A stretch of 40,151 bases of DNA from Hymenochaete sp. R1 (GCA_019400425.1 JAFREE010000190.1:1-40151); one strand, 5' to 3'. Positions 21,401-32,099 are shown, counted from the stretch's first letter. Notes: generated by a model not told the origin, from the sequence alone. Numbers and translations are program-made.

Positions 21401-23416
21401 AGGCCGTTGAGCCACGTTGGAAGAATGATGACCTTGAAGAAGTGTCATCTCGAGTCGCTAGCGGGAGCCATAGTGAAGACATTCCAGTAGCGCCGACTCC
21501 CCGTATACCCCGGACATCGTTCTCTTCTATGTCATCGCGGACATCCGCCACATCCAACAGTCATATGTCGTCTTCAGCTCGATCAGATGTCGCTGATTAT
21601 TCGTTTAGAGGACGTGCTCCCAGACAACAAGAAAGGAGCGGCAGTCCTGACATCGACTCCATCATTTGTTCGACGCCTCGTCCTCGGACGCGATCAAAAT
21701 CACAATCAGCCTCGACACGCAAGAAGTCGACACGGCGGTCCAATGCTCGGACTCCTTCGAGACCTCGACTCACAAACGAAAACGATATGGCGTATGGAGG
21801 GATGGACTTTGGAGGTGATGAGTATGGCACTCAGATTGCCAGGCACAAGGGCGGTTATGACCTTTCTCCGGAATGGGACGTCGACGAGTTTGGGGCACTT
21901 CGTACACCCGGAAGCGCCGCCAATTTTTATGATGAACAAGCCAGGACAATGCTGGATCGTGGGCCCAAGCCGGAGCAAGTAGCGGAAAGCGATGATGATA
22001 GTGATCTCGATTTACATACTCCTCTTCCTCATATCCTACTTCGCGAAGGTGTTCTCTCGCCCCATTCGAAGGTGCTTGCTTCCTATCGAGGATCCTCTGC
22101 GTTAAGCGATTCTGCCTGTAGTGGAATGAGAACCAGCGTACTAAGTACTGCGACGGATGGTGGGTTCTAAAGTATGAATGCTTATGCACTTTACTGATCT
22201 ATCAATTAGCGTCGTTTGGAAGCACCATGACCAAGTCAGGTCTATTCAAGGACGAAAGAGATACAGCAGTTCGCCGACAACGACATCGGGATCGTAAACT
22301 GCTTCTTGGTGGTCTTGGTCTGACAACAGGTTTGGGCTGGTCAGATAGGTACGAAACATTTTGACATGAAGAACTTGATTCTAACATCTACCCAGTGAGG
22401 ATGAAGATGCACCTTCGCCACTTACACACCGCCTTTCGAATATGGCTGTGTCTCGAACATCCAGCGTTCACTCACTATCTTCGAAGTCATCATCCTACCT
22501 CAGTCGGTCTACTCCTCCGTCAGCTGCTCCTTCAAGAACTTCTTCAACGTGTTCAGGCCGTTCAAATACGACGTCTCGTTCCTTGAGGATCAAAGCCCCA
22601 CAATCTCATCCGCTCTCCAAATCACTATCGGCTGCTAGCTTTGCCAGTCGCGGCTCGATGTCCCCCACCAGTTCCAGTTCAACGAGCTTGCCTTTCCCAC
22701 CAACACCTCGGGACGACGATGAGCTAAGTACAGGAGGACTGTCTTCGATTGGTCACCAAGATACTAGCTCGATGAGCGATGGACGGTCACAGACGCCAAC
22801 TGCAAAGGTCTTAAAACCGAAACGCAGTATTCCTCGTCTCCGTCCGCGATCAGTGTCGACGTCAAGGTCAGCGCCGGCTTCTTCAAGGCGGTCATCAGGC
22901 GATGACGCACCTCCTGTTCCTGGTCTTCGCCCGGTTCAGACAACAAAGCTACCTGGCGCACCATTACCTTCTCCTTCATCTCCCCGTCCCCTTCGGCTCC
23001 CTGCCCTCCAGCTTCAACGTAGTATGAAAGAAGAAAAGGAAGCCAAAAAGCTTCGGGTATCGCAACCTGGCGTGCAACCCGGCCAAAACGCAAAACGCGG
23101 CACTCTCCTTGGGTATAATCGAGATCTTCATGACCGACAAAAGGCAGCTGCCACAAGAAAACCAGCTCCTGTGCAACGGCGCGCATATGGCTCATTGCCT
23201 ACAACGACCCATTCATCTTTGCAGGCGCCAGGTCATTATGTATCCAGGCTAAGCCCACCTTCACCTTCGCGGACATTAGCCCCTCTGGCTAGTGGTCAAC
23301 CTCGGATAGGAACTGGTATGGTATATCGAGGGTCATCGGGTAACTCTTCCCTTCCAAAACGCCAGCCAACGATCTCCACTTCCAGTGCTCCTGGACGCAG
23401 GAGCGAGCCTTTTTGA
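18494..23416 (+). CDS. Large serine-rich, intrinsically disordered protein of unknown function
   Basis: Five exons (18494-18950, 19007-20376, 20716-22159, 22210-22348, 22396-23416) give 1,476 residues in one consistent frame. Ser, Pro, Thr and Arg dominate, with many SP/TP and RxxS sites and no transmembrane segment. Short stretches look more ordered, for instance SVFVNGKSYDFDADDD in exon 1, the acidic SDDEEDFGSQGF in exon 3, and LLLGGLGLTTGLGWSDSEDED spanning exons 4-5. No known domain was recognised. The third exon begins after an unusually long 339-nt intron. The composition suggests a phosphorylated scaffold or cell-polarity/cytoskeletal protein, but that is only a guess. The start ATG at 18494 is preceded by an open frame without ATG context support. 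A separate gene starting in exon 3 was considered less likely because the splice phases fit. Confidence 0.75.
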
Positions 23417-24300
23417 TCCCTTATATTTGGTACAAGTACGATTGATCATAATTCCAGTGACGCTCCTTTTCTGTCTTTATGTCCGATCGTACCTTCATAT
23501 TTTCCTTCTTTACGATCTTGATGCCTTCATTTCTTCGGATGGATTCTCTTTGTTAAGGATGGATGACATGTTTTCTCTTTTTCTCTCTTTCTTTCTCGTA
23601 CGTCTGGAATTGGAATACTCATTTTAATTTATCACGTTCAAGTCTTCGCTCCTTTGTTAATCATATTACACCTACCTCTGCCCATAACGCTCCTTTTTGT
23701 CCCTAAATTACTTTTTAGAATCCATTCAGTAGACCGGAAAGCATCGGAACCCTCAAGTTTATTTCTTTCGTTCTAATGTTCTACTAGCTTTTCATCTTTG
23801 ACCAGTTATTTTTTTTTTTGCGTCGTCTTGCCTTTTCCTTTCTTATAAATTGTGGATCTAGTATTAGCGCCGTGCACACTCCCTTGTATTTGTTTATTCA
23901 ACTATCTTGTTACCCTTAGCGTTATCGTACAGAGTTGGGCGGTCGGAGTGGAAAATATTAGTCGTTGACTTCAAATCGAATCGATCTCAAAATTGAATCA
24001 TAGAAGACTGGAGACGGAAATGCGTATCATTTGCAGCAGTACAGAGGAAGAGAAGAGATTGATGAGCGAAACTGGATGAGACAGATTGCGAAGGAAATAT
24101 GAAAAGCAGATAGGAAATACGAGAAACAAATGCAGGAGGCTGACAATGAAAGATTGAGAGTAGAGTAGAGTATGCGCAAAGACTTCGTCAGACCTAAATG
24201 CAGCCATCGAGTCAAAATTGAGTCAGAGGGAGCGAAGACAGTATAAGAACATAATGTTACTTACATGTTCGCCAGAAGAAAAAAAGTAAGGTGGAACGGG

Positions 24301-24319
24301 CCCCGCCCCGCCCGTCCCC
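24301..24319 (-). other. Putative G-quadruplex motif
   Basis: The minus strand reads GGGGACGGGCGGGGCGGGG, four runs of at least three G separated by loops of 1-2 bases, matching the strict quadruplex pattern. It lies in the 3' intergenic space between two convergent genes. Any biological role is unknown. Confidence 0.7.
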
Positions 24320-24494
24320 GCCGGCCCGTTGACTTGACCGGCTCCCACTAAAACTAAATGCAAGGCAAAGGTAAGTAATAACGGTAGAACCCGAAGGCAC
24401 ACCTTGATTAAGAATGAATAATAGACGAGAGAGAGATTTTTTTGGGTTTTGATTTTTTCGAGTTTTTTCTGGTTTTTTTTTGGGTGATTTTATG

Positions 24495-24530
<36 letters not shown>

Positions 24531-24609
24531 GAGAGTTGAAACGGAGACTGAGATGGAGACTGAGATGACGAAGGAGACTGAGACCGAGACTGAGACTGGA
24601 ACCGGAGCC
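24495..24609 (+). repeat. Hexanucleotide (CGAGAC)n repeat with degenerate tail
   Basis: Six perfect CGAGAC copies (24495-24530) are followed by degenerate GAGACT/GAGATG/GAGACC units to about 24609. All units keep a 6-bp period, so one frame reads (ET)n; no gene structure supports translation. Confidence 0.9.
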
Positions 24610-24876
24610 GAAATGGAAACCTAAAGAAAAGGATTCTCCTTCACCGCGAATGAGGACGTTGGCCAGACGCCGCAAACGAAGCTAGGGATGCACCTGAGAA
24701 AGTGAAGCTGAAAGGACTAAGAAATTAGCAAGCGTAATAGAGAAAAATCAAGCAAGAGCAGAAAAAAGGAAACAAAAGGGGTAAAAGGCGTCAGACGAAG
24801 GGTGAGTCGGCACAACCTCCCCTCCGCCCTCCGGGAAGAAATGATTAGGGATTAAAAGAGAGAACGGAAACGCTTA

Positions 24877-26621
24877 TCAGAATAAAACTTTATCTTCTCT
24901 GCTCGGCTCCTCTACACAATCCTCGTACTCGTTCCACGCACCCCATCCACGTATCTTCCATTCACCCTCTGGTCGATCTTCTTTCAAATTGTTCGTAGCG
25001 ATGTCCAACGCGTCTAGTCCTCGCTCGGTATCCCACACTTCCACGTTCTCTATTTCCGCTGGTATTTCGTACACTGATGACTCGTAGCAATCCTCGAAAA
25101 CAGGCGATAAGTCGGTTCCAGTGCAGCGCACTCTGCTAGGAGGCTTCCACGAAGGGTCGAAGTTGCGCATGGCGCGCGCGAATGAACTCTCGCGCGCGAT
25201 TTTGCCTCGGCGGAGCATGGACTCGATATTGAAAATGTTGTTTGGATTCTTTTTAACTTTGGAAACGAAGTTTCAGATACTGCTTTGGATATGCACAGAA
25301 AGAAAATTAACTTACGAGCTTCAAGTGCACTTGATTCGGGTGGTGATGTCTTAGGTTCGGACTGGGACTGGGACTGGGACTGAGTTTGTGATGAGGGCTG
25401 ACTGGGAGGGCTGGGAATGAGAACTCCGAGTCCGAGTCCGAAACCTGAAGAATGTTTGCAACGCTCTGCCCTGCGTCTACGGAGGCGCTCCTTCGTCGAC
25501 TCTTTTGTTGGCTTTGGGTCGGCGAGAGTGGGCGTAAAGTCTTCCACGGTGAGCGGCCTCTTAGCCTTCTTACGCTTGCCAGAGAGAGGGTAGTATTCTG
25601 GTTCAGGCCGAGATTTAGACTGAGACTCGTTGCCAGACCTTGATCTAGAGCGCGAGCTACCCTCCGAGGATATGGGCGATGATTTGCGCTTGCGCTTGCG
25701 GTCCGTAGACGTCATTGAACAGGGTCTCTGAGTGGGAGCCTTGGGCGTGAGGTCAGGGTCAGATGCTTTGGGTGTAAGGTCGCCAAGAGAGAGGGTGTCG
25801 GCTGCTTCGAGGACGACCGTCCTCCAACTTTCGTCGTCTTCGTCGTTGCCGGCCAGATCGGAGAGCCCAGAAGAGAGAGAGGCAGAGGCAGACATAGACG
25901 AGAGAGAGCCGCCGAGAGAAGTGCCAAGAGAGCTACCGAGTGAAGCGTTGAGAGTACCCCCGGAAGAGCCATCGTTACAGTCTTTGTTGGGAGAAGCGTC
26001 CGAGACAGACCCCCAGGTATCGTCGTCGTCGCCATTAACTACTGTGATGTTGTACTTGAGATCAGGGATATTCAGGCTCGTCCCCAGAATGTTCATGGAA
26101 GTTTTCATAGAAGTTGTTGTATGCGGTGTTTTGACTTCGTCTTCTTCCTTCTATTAAAAGTCAGCATCGTTGCAAAAAAACGGTGAGACGCGTGTTCCTA
26201 CTCACAGGTGTAGCCGTAGGCGAGAAAGTCACAGAGGGAGTCTCAAGCGAAGGAGTCTGTCCGATAGAGAGCCCAAGAGTGTTTTTGAGAGAGAACACGT
26301 CCATGACAGAGGCCCAAGTGTCGTCGTCATCGTCATTGACCACAGAGACAGTGTGATCGAGGGCAGGAACCTCCAAGTTCGCATGCAGGACGATGTTGAT
26401 GCGCTCTTTGACGGGCACCGAAGACTTAGATTGACTGTTTATCTCCTATAAAAGGTCAGAGTGTTAGACTTTAGTAAGGAGGGAGAGAGAGAAAGAGATC
26501 GACTCACAGGAGTAGTGCTTCGCATGGTCGAGAAGCTTTGAAACGCCTGCGAGACTGAGCAAATGCTGGGTTTGACATATGGCCAGAGGCCGAGAAAAGA
26601 CATGTTGAAGGATGTTTGCAT
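24877..26621 (-). CDS. Hypothetical protein with a duplicated acidic exon module and basic middle region
   Basis: There are four exons on the minus strand: 26508-26621, 26206-26445, 25316-26150 and 24877-25256, encoding 522 residues with all frames consistent. No known domain was recognised. Exon 2 and the start of exon 3 contain related modules: INIVLHANLEVPALDHTVSV then VVNDDDDDTWASV, against MNILGTSLNIPDLKYNITV then VVNGDDDDTWGSV. Both are preceded by phase-0 introns directly after a Thr-Pro. A third, weaker acidic-Trp motif (DEDDESWRTVV) follows. The middle has lysine/arginine clusters (DRKRKRKSS, SGKRKKAKR) that look like nuclear localisation signals, and an SQ repeat. The last exon is ordered-looking, with several Trp (GEWKIRGWGAWNEYEDC). 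A nuclear role is a guess. Confidence 0.72.
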
Positions 26622-27482
26622 TCTGAGATATGTTTGTATAACAAAAGGTGGAGGTAGATTGTTTGGGGGGAGATGATGATGGTAGGAAGGAAAGGATGGT
26701 GAGGATCAGCGACGCGTGGGCGAGCCTTATTTATTGTCTCTCGCGATGTCTCATATTCGTCGTTTTAAAAATATCTCATCTCCTCGGAACTAAAATACAA
26801 GGGCAAATATATGCCCAGTCTGAAACGTGTTAATAATATTTAATGGTCTAACTTGAAGCTTGATGGCAGAGGCAGGAGGCTCCAGGGTGCAAGAGGCCCA
26901 CACTGAAAATAAAATCTTTCTTTTTCTATGAGTGCACAGCATTCTGCAGAGATTTTCAGAAGATGGTTTGAAAAGGGAACGTTAGCCAAAAAAAACTGAG
27001 CCCAGGACTTAGGCTCAAACGCCGTGAGCGAGCTCGGCCAAGAATGGGGCGCGATGTTATTGACGCGTTGTTTGTGGTGTAGTCGTAAGGTTCCACACAG
27101 TAGTAGTACGACTTCCCCGAAACGGGTAGAGGAAGGTTCTTGAATAGCCTGTAGTTTCCTGGGAGAGAAGTGATGGTTGCGTCAAGTAAAGATGCGTTTA
27201 TTGTCACTTCCCTTTTGGGCCTCAACGTTTACACAATGAAATTGAGCATAAGCGCTCAACGAGAAGTACTGCTGAACGTGCAGGTGGCGATCTCGCCACA
27301 GCCGGGCCACACGTTGTTTTCGACCATCACCTCACAGGCATCGACTCTTCCTTGTAGAGCGCACAGTCGCTTTACTGTCGCCTAGACATCTTAAAAGTCT
27401 TAAGATACCTCAGCATGCATCGGTCTTGTCAATAAAGATAAGAACTCCCTCCGTCCAACATTTGCTTTCTCCGCCACTCGCG
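26622..27482. other. Divergent intergenic region
   Basis: It lies between two divergently transcribed genes (minus strand from 26621, plus strand from 27483). A TATA-like AATAAATAAGG on the minus strand (about 26726-26736) could serve the left gene. Short ORFs on both strands at about 26956-27385 show no domain, and a clean exon structure could not be built. Confidence 0.5.
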
Positions 27483-28689
27483 ATGTCCCTCTGGTCCAGG
27501 TCGTTCCCCTCTACTTTCATCGACAGAAATTTGCAGTCCGTTCTGCGCGCGTCATTGATCAGTCGCAACATCTGCACTGAATCGCAATCACGACCTTCGC
27601 TCCCAAATGCAAGACTAGACGTACCCTTTTCAATCTGTGACAGCCGTCGGACAGTCTCAAGTGCCATTGCAAGGCTTCGCGAGGCGCCTTACGTTCTTAT
27701 CGATGCTGAAGGCATCGTTAGAAACGCCTCACCCTCGCCTAATCCTGGTGCTTCGCTGCTTCAGATCGGAACTCCAGACGCAGCTGACATATATCTTTTC
27801 GACATGTTGGCTCTCAACGCGCCGCAGCATGCTTCGGGAGTTTCCCAGATCCTTTCTCTGCTAAAGGATAAACGGGTTTTGAAAGTCGGATGGGGCGGGC
27901 GCGAGGACGCGGCCATCATATGGAACGCCTATGGCACGAAAATGGGGCCATATCTTGACTTGCAGGTGGCGGACATTCAATCTCGCCGCCTGTTGCGTCG
28001 CGAGAAACACAACGAACAGGTCAAGAGGCTCGTATGCAGCTCGCTGTCGGAGGACATGGTACGGACTCTACAAATAGAGGGAGTGCATGCCTTGAGTCGC
28101 ATGGATGACGCGCTTCGTGAACACCTAATAATGGATGTTCCTATGAAAGAAAGTAAGCCAGAGCATTCTCAGTACAAACCGCCATAGCACTCAACTTTTC
28201 ATATAAGCTCATAAAGGACTTTGGACCCGGAGACCCTTTTGTTCATCAGACCTTCGCTATGCCGCAAACGACATCGTTCGAATATCTTCGCTTTACAATC
28301 ACTTCAGGAAGGCAGGCTTGATGAGAGTCAGACCACTGACCGACCTCTTATTGCAGACATCGGTGTACATGAACTTGATCAGCTCAGGCCATCCTTTCAC
28401 GGGAAATCTGCTACCGATGAGTATCGCAGATCTGACTGTGGAAAAGATCGGGTTTTTCACTCGAAACGTCGACGCGCAGGCGTGTCGGCGATGCAATCGA
28501 AAGCTTGCCGTCGGATATTTTCCATTTGTGAGCCCTGGAAAAGTGGTTGATGGTATTTTCCAAGCGAGCGCAAAGGAAAGACGAGGAGAGGACTGTAGAG
28601 TGTGTACGTTCGTGGGCAAGAGAGAGGAGAGCGCAATTCGAATGGCTGTCTCGAGAGCATCCGAACTTCTCGGATCTAACTCTTTTTAG
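27483..28689 (+). CDS. DEDDy 3'-5' exonuclease (RNase D/EXD-like) with C-terminal CxxC...CxxC cluster
   Basis: Two exons (27483-28152 and 28208-28689) encode 383 residues. The start ATG at 27483 opens an Arg/Ser-rich stretch (MSLWSRSFPSTFIDR...) that could be a mitochondrial presequence. The exonuclease fold is supported by motif I, LIDAEG (D74, E76), by motif II, VGWGGREDA (D142), and by motif III, YAAND (Y241, D245), the DEDDy arrangement of RNase D, WRN and EXD proteins. After the intron the second exon completes motif III. The C-terminal part has CRRC (316-319) and CRVC (353-356), a likely zinc site. It should hydrolyse RNA or DNA from the 3' end using two metal ions; the actual substrate is unknown. 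Confidence 0.82.
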
Positions 28690-28876
28690 CACATTTTCAA
28701 TCACGTGCTGTATATGACGTCAATCGCACCAGATCGCACCACTGCAAATTAGCTCGTACACAGCTTTGCACATGTCCCACGTCCGCAGTTCTGAGCTCAA
28801 CCTTTAAGCATTCCGGCTAGCATTCTTCATCTACTTACTACCACCATCTCACTTTTAAATACCTTATAACAAAAGT

Positions 28877-29162
28877 ATGAGCTCGCCGCAAGCACCTGTC
28901 TACCCCCCAAAGGCGTATCCTTCACCTAGCAGACAACCAGCTACGGTCGAGCAACGAGCAACGACATCCCAGCCAACTCCAGCTACAGGCATGAATGCCT
29001 CAGCACCCCAGGACGAGAGCAGCCGCCGTGCAGACAGAGTTCGCGGAGGTTGTATCCCTATTCCGATTTGCTGTCCTGTGAGTGACTCAAGATAGTCTGC
29101 TAGTCACCTTTTTGCTGACTTTTGATGCGCAGGGTTGTGATGGGTGTTGTTTCATCTGCTAA
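28877..29162 (+). CDS. Small protein with Cys-rich C-terminal tail (CYSTM-like), copy 1
   Basis: Two exons (28877-29077 and 29133-29162) encode 76 residues. The N-terminal two-thirds is Pro/Ser/Gln-rich and disordered. It ends in VRGGCIPIPICCP, followed after the intron by GCDGCCFIC, so seven cysteines lie in the last 21 residues. The architecture (low-complexity head and a compact Cys tail after RGG) resembles fungal and plant CYSTM-type small proteins, which are thought to associate with membranes. The head is consistent but the family assignment is inference. The GT-AG intron (29078-29132) splits the Cys tail in phase 0. A related gene follows 397 bp downstream in the same orientation. Confidence 0.7.
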
Positions 29163-29559
29163 TTGGCTCGATGGAATTTTATATATACGCGCACTCACGA
29201 ATCTACTGTGCCTGATTTCTTTCTTGTTTGTCTCTTTCTTCTAACGGACCTTGGACATAACGAGCTGCTGGCATCGCTTTATCCCCTTCCATTTTTTTTG
29301 TCCTCGCCACTGCTTTTGCTAATTGCCTGTATCTTTGAGGATTGTATCAATCCATTTGTACCTGGACTCATTAGACCTCATTGACATCTTATCATTCATT
29401 CAGTCCAACGAATTATTTCTCGCCACATCAAAGCCTTCATATCGCCACCCATTCTTAAACGAGTATAAAATCCGTTCAAGCACTCACAGCCTCATAGTCG
29501 ATTAAAATCAAGCTACTTCCCCTGCATCGTATCCATTTTTCTACTTGCACACTTTAACG
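29163..29559. other. Intergenic region between the two Cys-tail genes
   Basis: No gene seen. The right half contains the probable promoter and leader of the second Cys-tail gene, with TATAAAA at about 29464-29470. Confidence 0.5.
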
Positions 29560-29879
29560 ATGTCGAACTCCACCTCCTACCCTCCTCAAACCACATTGCC
29601 AGATCTCGACGCACCCATTACAATCCCCACCAACACTCAACCAACCCTCACCCCAGCAATGCGCGTCCAAGAGGGTGGTGCACCCACAAGGAACAACGGT
29701 GCTCTCCAGCGACTCCGTGGTGGGTGCAGCGAGGGCTGCGGATGCTGCGTGAGTTCGACGCTTCTTGTCTTATTTTACGCTAGGGCTTGACTGACCCTCG
29801 TTTTTATTACTAGGGATGTAGACAATCGGCAAGTTGTCACCCTCCAGTGGCATGCCGCGGACGGTGTTGCTGCTGTTAG
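29560..29879 (+). CDS. Small protein with Cys-rich C-terminal tail (CYSTM-like), copy 2
   Basis: Two exons (29560-29748 and 29814-29879) encode 84 residues. The head is Thr/Pro-rich (PPQTTLPDLDAPITIPTN). The tail begins RLRGGCSEGCGCC and, after the intron (29749-29813), continues GCRQSASC...CRGRCCCC, with eleven cysteines in all. The intron has the same phase 0 and the same place inside the tail as in the upstream copy, so the two genes probably arose by tandem duplication and then diverged in their heads. A TATA box (TATAAAA) lies about 90 bp upstream. The function is unknown; membrane association through the Cys tail is inferred from CYSTM proteins. Confidence 0.72.
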
Positions 29880-30144
29880 TTCCAGCACGGATATCTAGAA
29901 GAAGGGCAATGGCTACTTCCAATTACCTATATTATATATTTTTGTTGCTTTCTATGCCATATTGTATTGTTGATCGGTCATGTATCACGCAACCTTTCCA
30001 CTCCGGCCGTATCAGTTTATGCTAACAAGCTCATTTTGATTTTCTTTCCATTCGTGATACTCGTTACTAGAAAACTCAAATACATAGTAGATGTAGAAGT
30101 AGAATAAAAAGGAATGGCAACGAACTCGCGCTTCTAATCAACGA

Positions 30145-32099
30145 TTAACGAATGCCTGAAAAACCATCCCGATTCCCAAGACTCCCACTCTTCGCCTTGT
30201 GCTTCGTCGCCGTCGGTAGATCCCAGATCTTCCAGAACTTCAAGTTCTCATCCCCTGCGCCAGTGAGAACCACGTCGCCAGCCGGACCCACGCAACTGAA
30301 TAGCACCCTCGCATCGTGCGCTTCCTTGATTTCTCCAACTCGGTTCAGTCCTGGATAGCTATGAATCATGATCGCATTGTCCGGGTATCCATGCGTCGAC
30401 AAAATTTCCTTCTTATGCGGGGCGAATTGGAGACTAGTGATCTGAGAAGGCGTCTCAAGTGAATGGAGCCGTGCGCCGGTGTTGCAGTTCCAGACGTGGA
30501 TGGTGGCATCGTTGGTGCCACCACCTGACGCAAGGAGGTTAGATTGCCAAGGACACCAAGCGAGTGCCTTGACCGCCGCACGATGGTTGCGTTTAGAAAA
30601 CTTAGCCGAGTGGCGAATATCGACTTCATCGGTGAGGCTTTCGTCCAGTCGCGAGTCCCAAATATTGACGACGTTATCATTACCACCACTTGCGAGGTAC
30701 TCGCCATCCGATCGCCATTTCAGTCCGCAGACTTCCCCTTGATGTCCTAAGAGCTCCGCTACCTTGTGGCGGGCCATGCGTACGTCGTGATGAAAGATAC
30801 TTCCATCACCAGCACCACTTGATACGACATGCTTATTCCAAGCCAGACTTGGAATCTGGGCTTGATGTCCGGTCATAGTACGCATTTTCGATCCCGTTTC
30901 GACATCCCACAGCTCGATTGAACCAGAAGAGTTTCCGATAGCAAGGAATGCACCATCTCCTGAGAACTCGACAGAGGACACAATCGTAGACTCCGGTGCA
31001 TCGCTGAGATGTGTAACGGAACCAGTATCTGCGCGCCACATGTACGTACTCTCACTGAGCGCGACAGCTACGACATTGAGCGAGGACCAACTGATGAGGT
31101 TTAAGTAAAAGTCATCGATCATGTTCGGAGCATCCAGTACTCGTTCGGGTTGATTCGATAGTTTCCTAGATTTAGTAGCGGAACTGCCACCAGAAGTGCC
31201 CGATGAGCCCGAACTCGGGTTCCGTAGGAGGGGTTTGACATGCTCGCGCTGCTCCGCGAGAAGAGGATCAACCGAGGCCGTAGGAGGCGCTTCATGGAAA
31301 GCAAGGACGCGCTTGTTAACTGGCAAGCCGGTGGCCTCCACAAGGCGTTTCGTGTGCCCCGGAGACGAAGAATTGACGCTGAGATGCATGAGCTCTAATG
31401 TATGGCAAAGATCTTGCTCTGCTCGATTGGAGATGAAGCGATCAACGGGCTCGTACGCTGCCTCAGGCTCGCGAGGATATATCTTTTCGCGCTGAAAAAG
31501 GGATTTAGAATGAGTCTGGAGAAGCGGCACGAAGAACATACTTTGCTAACAGCGGGCTGCGACCTTGAACGTGTGACCTTCTGCCTCGGTGGAGGGACTG
31601 TGTCGTTTTTGAGAATATCTATCTCGTTCTGAGCTTCCTTCTTGCCAAGCCTTCCAACTAGTCCGCCGCTAGCTTCGCGACGAAGTGCGTCTGTGACAAC
31701 GATGCCCTCTCTCTCGGAGATGGATCGAGTGGGCGAAGCGGGGCGGGATCGAGAGCCACTCCCAGAAAGGTTGAGGGCAGCTCTAAAGTCGTATGAACGA
31801 GATACAGACTTGGAAAGGGAAGGAAGGTTGGAGGTAGACTTTGAATGAGGGAGATCGGCACGGGAGATGAAGGGGTTAGTGACGTCGGTAGCGTCTTCTG
31901 TGCCAGACTTGGTGCGAACGAAAGTGTCGATGGGCTTCGACCTCTGCGACCGCTTCTTCGCGTGAGATTTGTTTGGAGATGTACTGATATTACTCAGAGA
32001 GAGGTTGTTGATACCATGAGAGATAGAAGGAGTGAGAGGAGTGCGTGTGTCGTTTCTGGAACGTTTCGACGGTGTTTTCGGATTGTACGATGTGGCCAT
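30145..32099 (-). CDS. cdc20: Cdc20-type WD40 activator of the anaphase-promoting complex
   Basis: Two exons on the minus strand (31542-32099 and 30145-31491) encode 634 residues. The N-terminal region is disordered with several Cdk-type SP/TP sites. It carries a C-box variant, DRFISNR (203-209), where the usual proline is serine, and a Mad2-binding KILR-type motif, KRVLAFHEAPP (from 246). The seven-bladed WD40 propeller follows from about residue 315, opening PERVLDAPNM and then DDFYLNLISWSS, and the protein ends in Ile-Arg, the APC/C-docking IR tail. The PERVLDAP block favours Cdc20/Slp1 over Cdh1/Fzr. It should recruit mitotic substrates such as cyclin B and securin to the APC/C and be restrained by the spindle checkpoint. 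No KEN box was seen. The start at 32099 was chosen as the first good ATG. Confidence 0.92.

Larger units (their letters stand above)
23417..24876. other. Convergent intergenic region between the serine-rich gene and the duplicated-module gene
   Basis: No supported gene. T-rich 3' sequence follows 23416. The region also contains a C-rich cluster (24301-24319) and a hexanucleotide repeat (24495-24609), both listed separately. An ORF across the hexamer repeat encodes only Glu-Thr repeats and is taken as an artefact. Confidence 0.6.

Noticed and set aside
20803..22170. Separate gene starting in exon 3 of the serine-rich protein
   Set aside because: The frame is open back to a good acceptor at 20715 and joins the preceding exon in phase; the composition is the same on both sides.
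24442..24624. Plus-strand ORF encoding long Glu-Thr repeats
   Set aside because: It is created by the 6-bp periodic repeat; no splice structure, homology or non-repeat coding sequence supports it.
26956..27385. Possible small gene on either strand in the divergent intergenic region
   Set aside because: Individual ORFs are short; a possible acceptor (CTCCCAG) exists on the minus strand but no exon combination starting with ATG gave a convincing protein.
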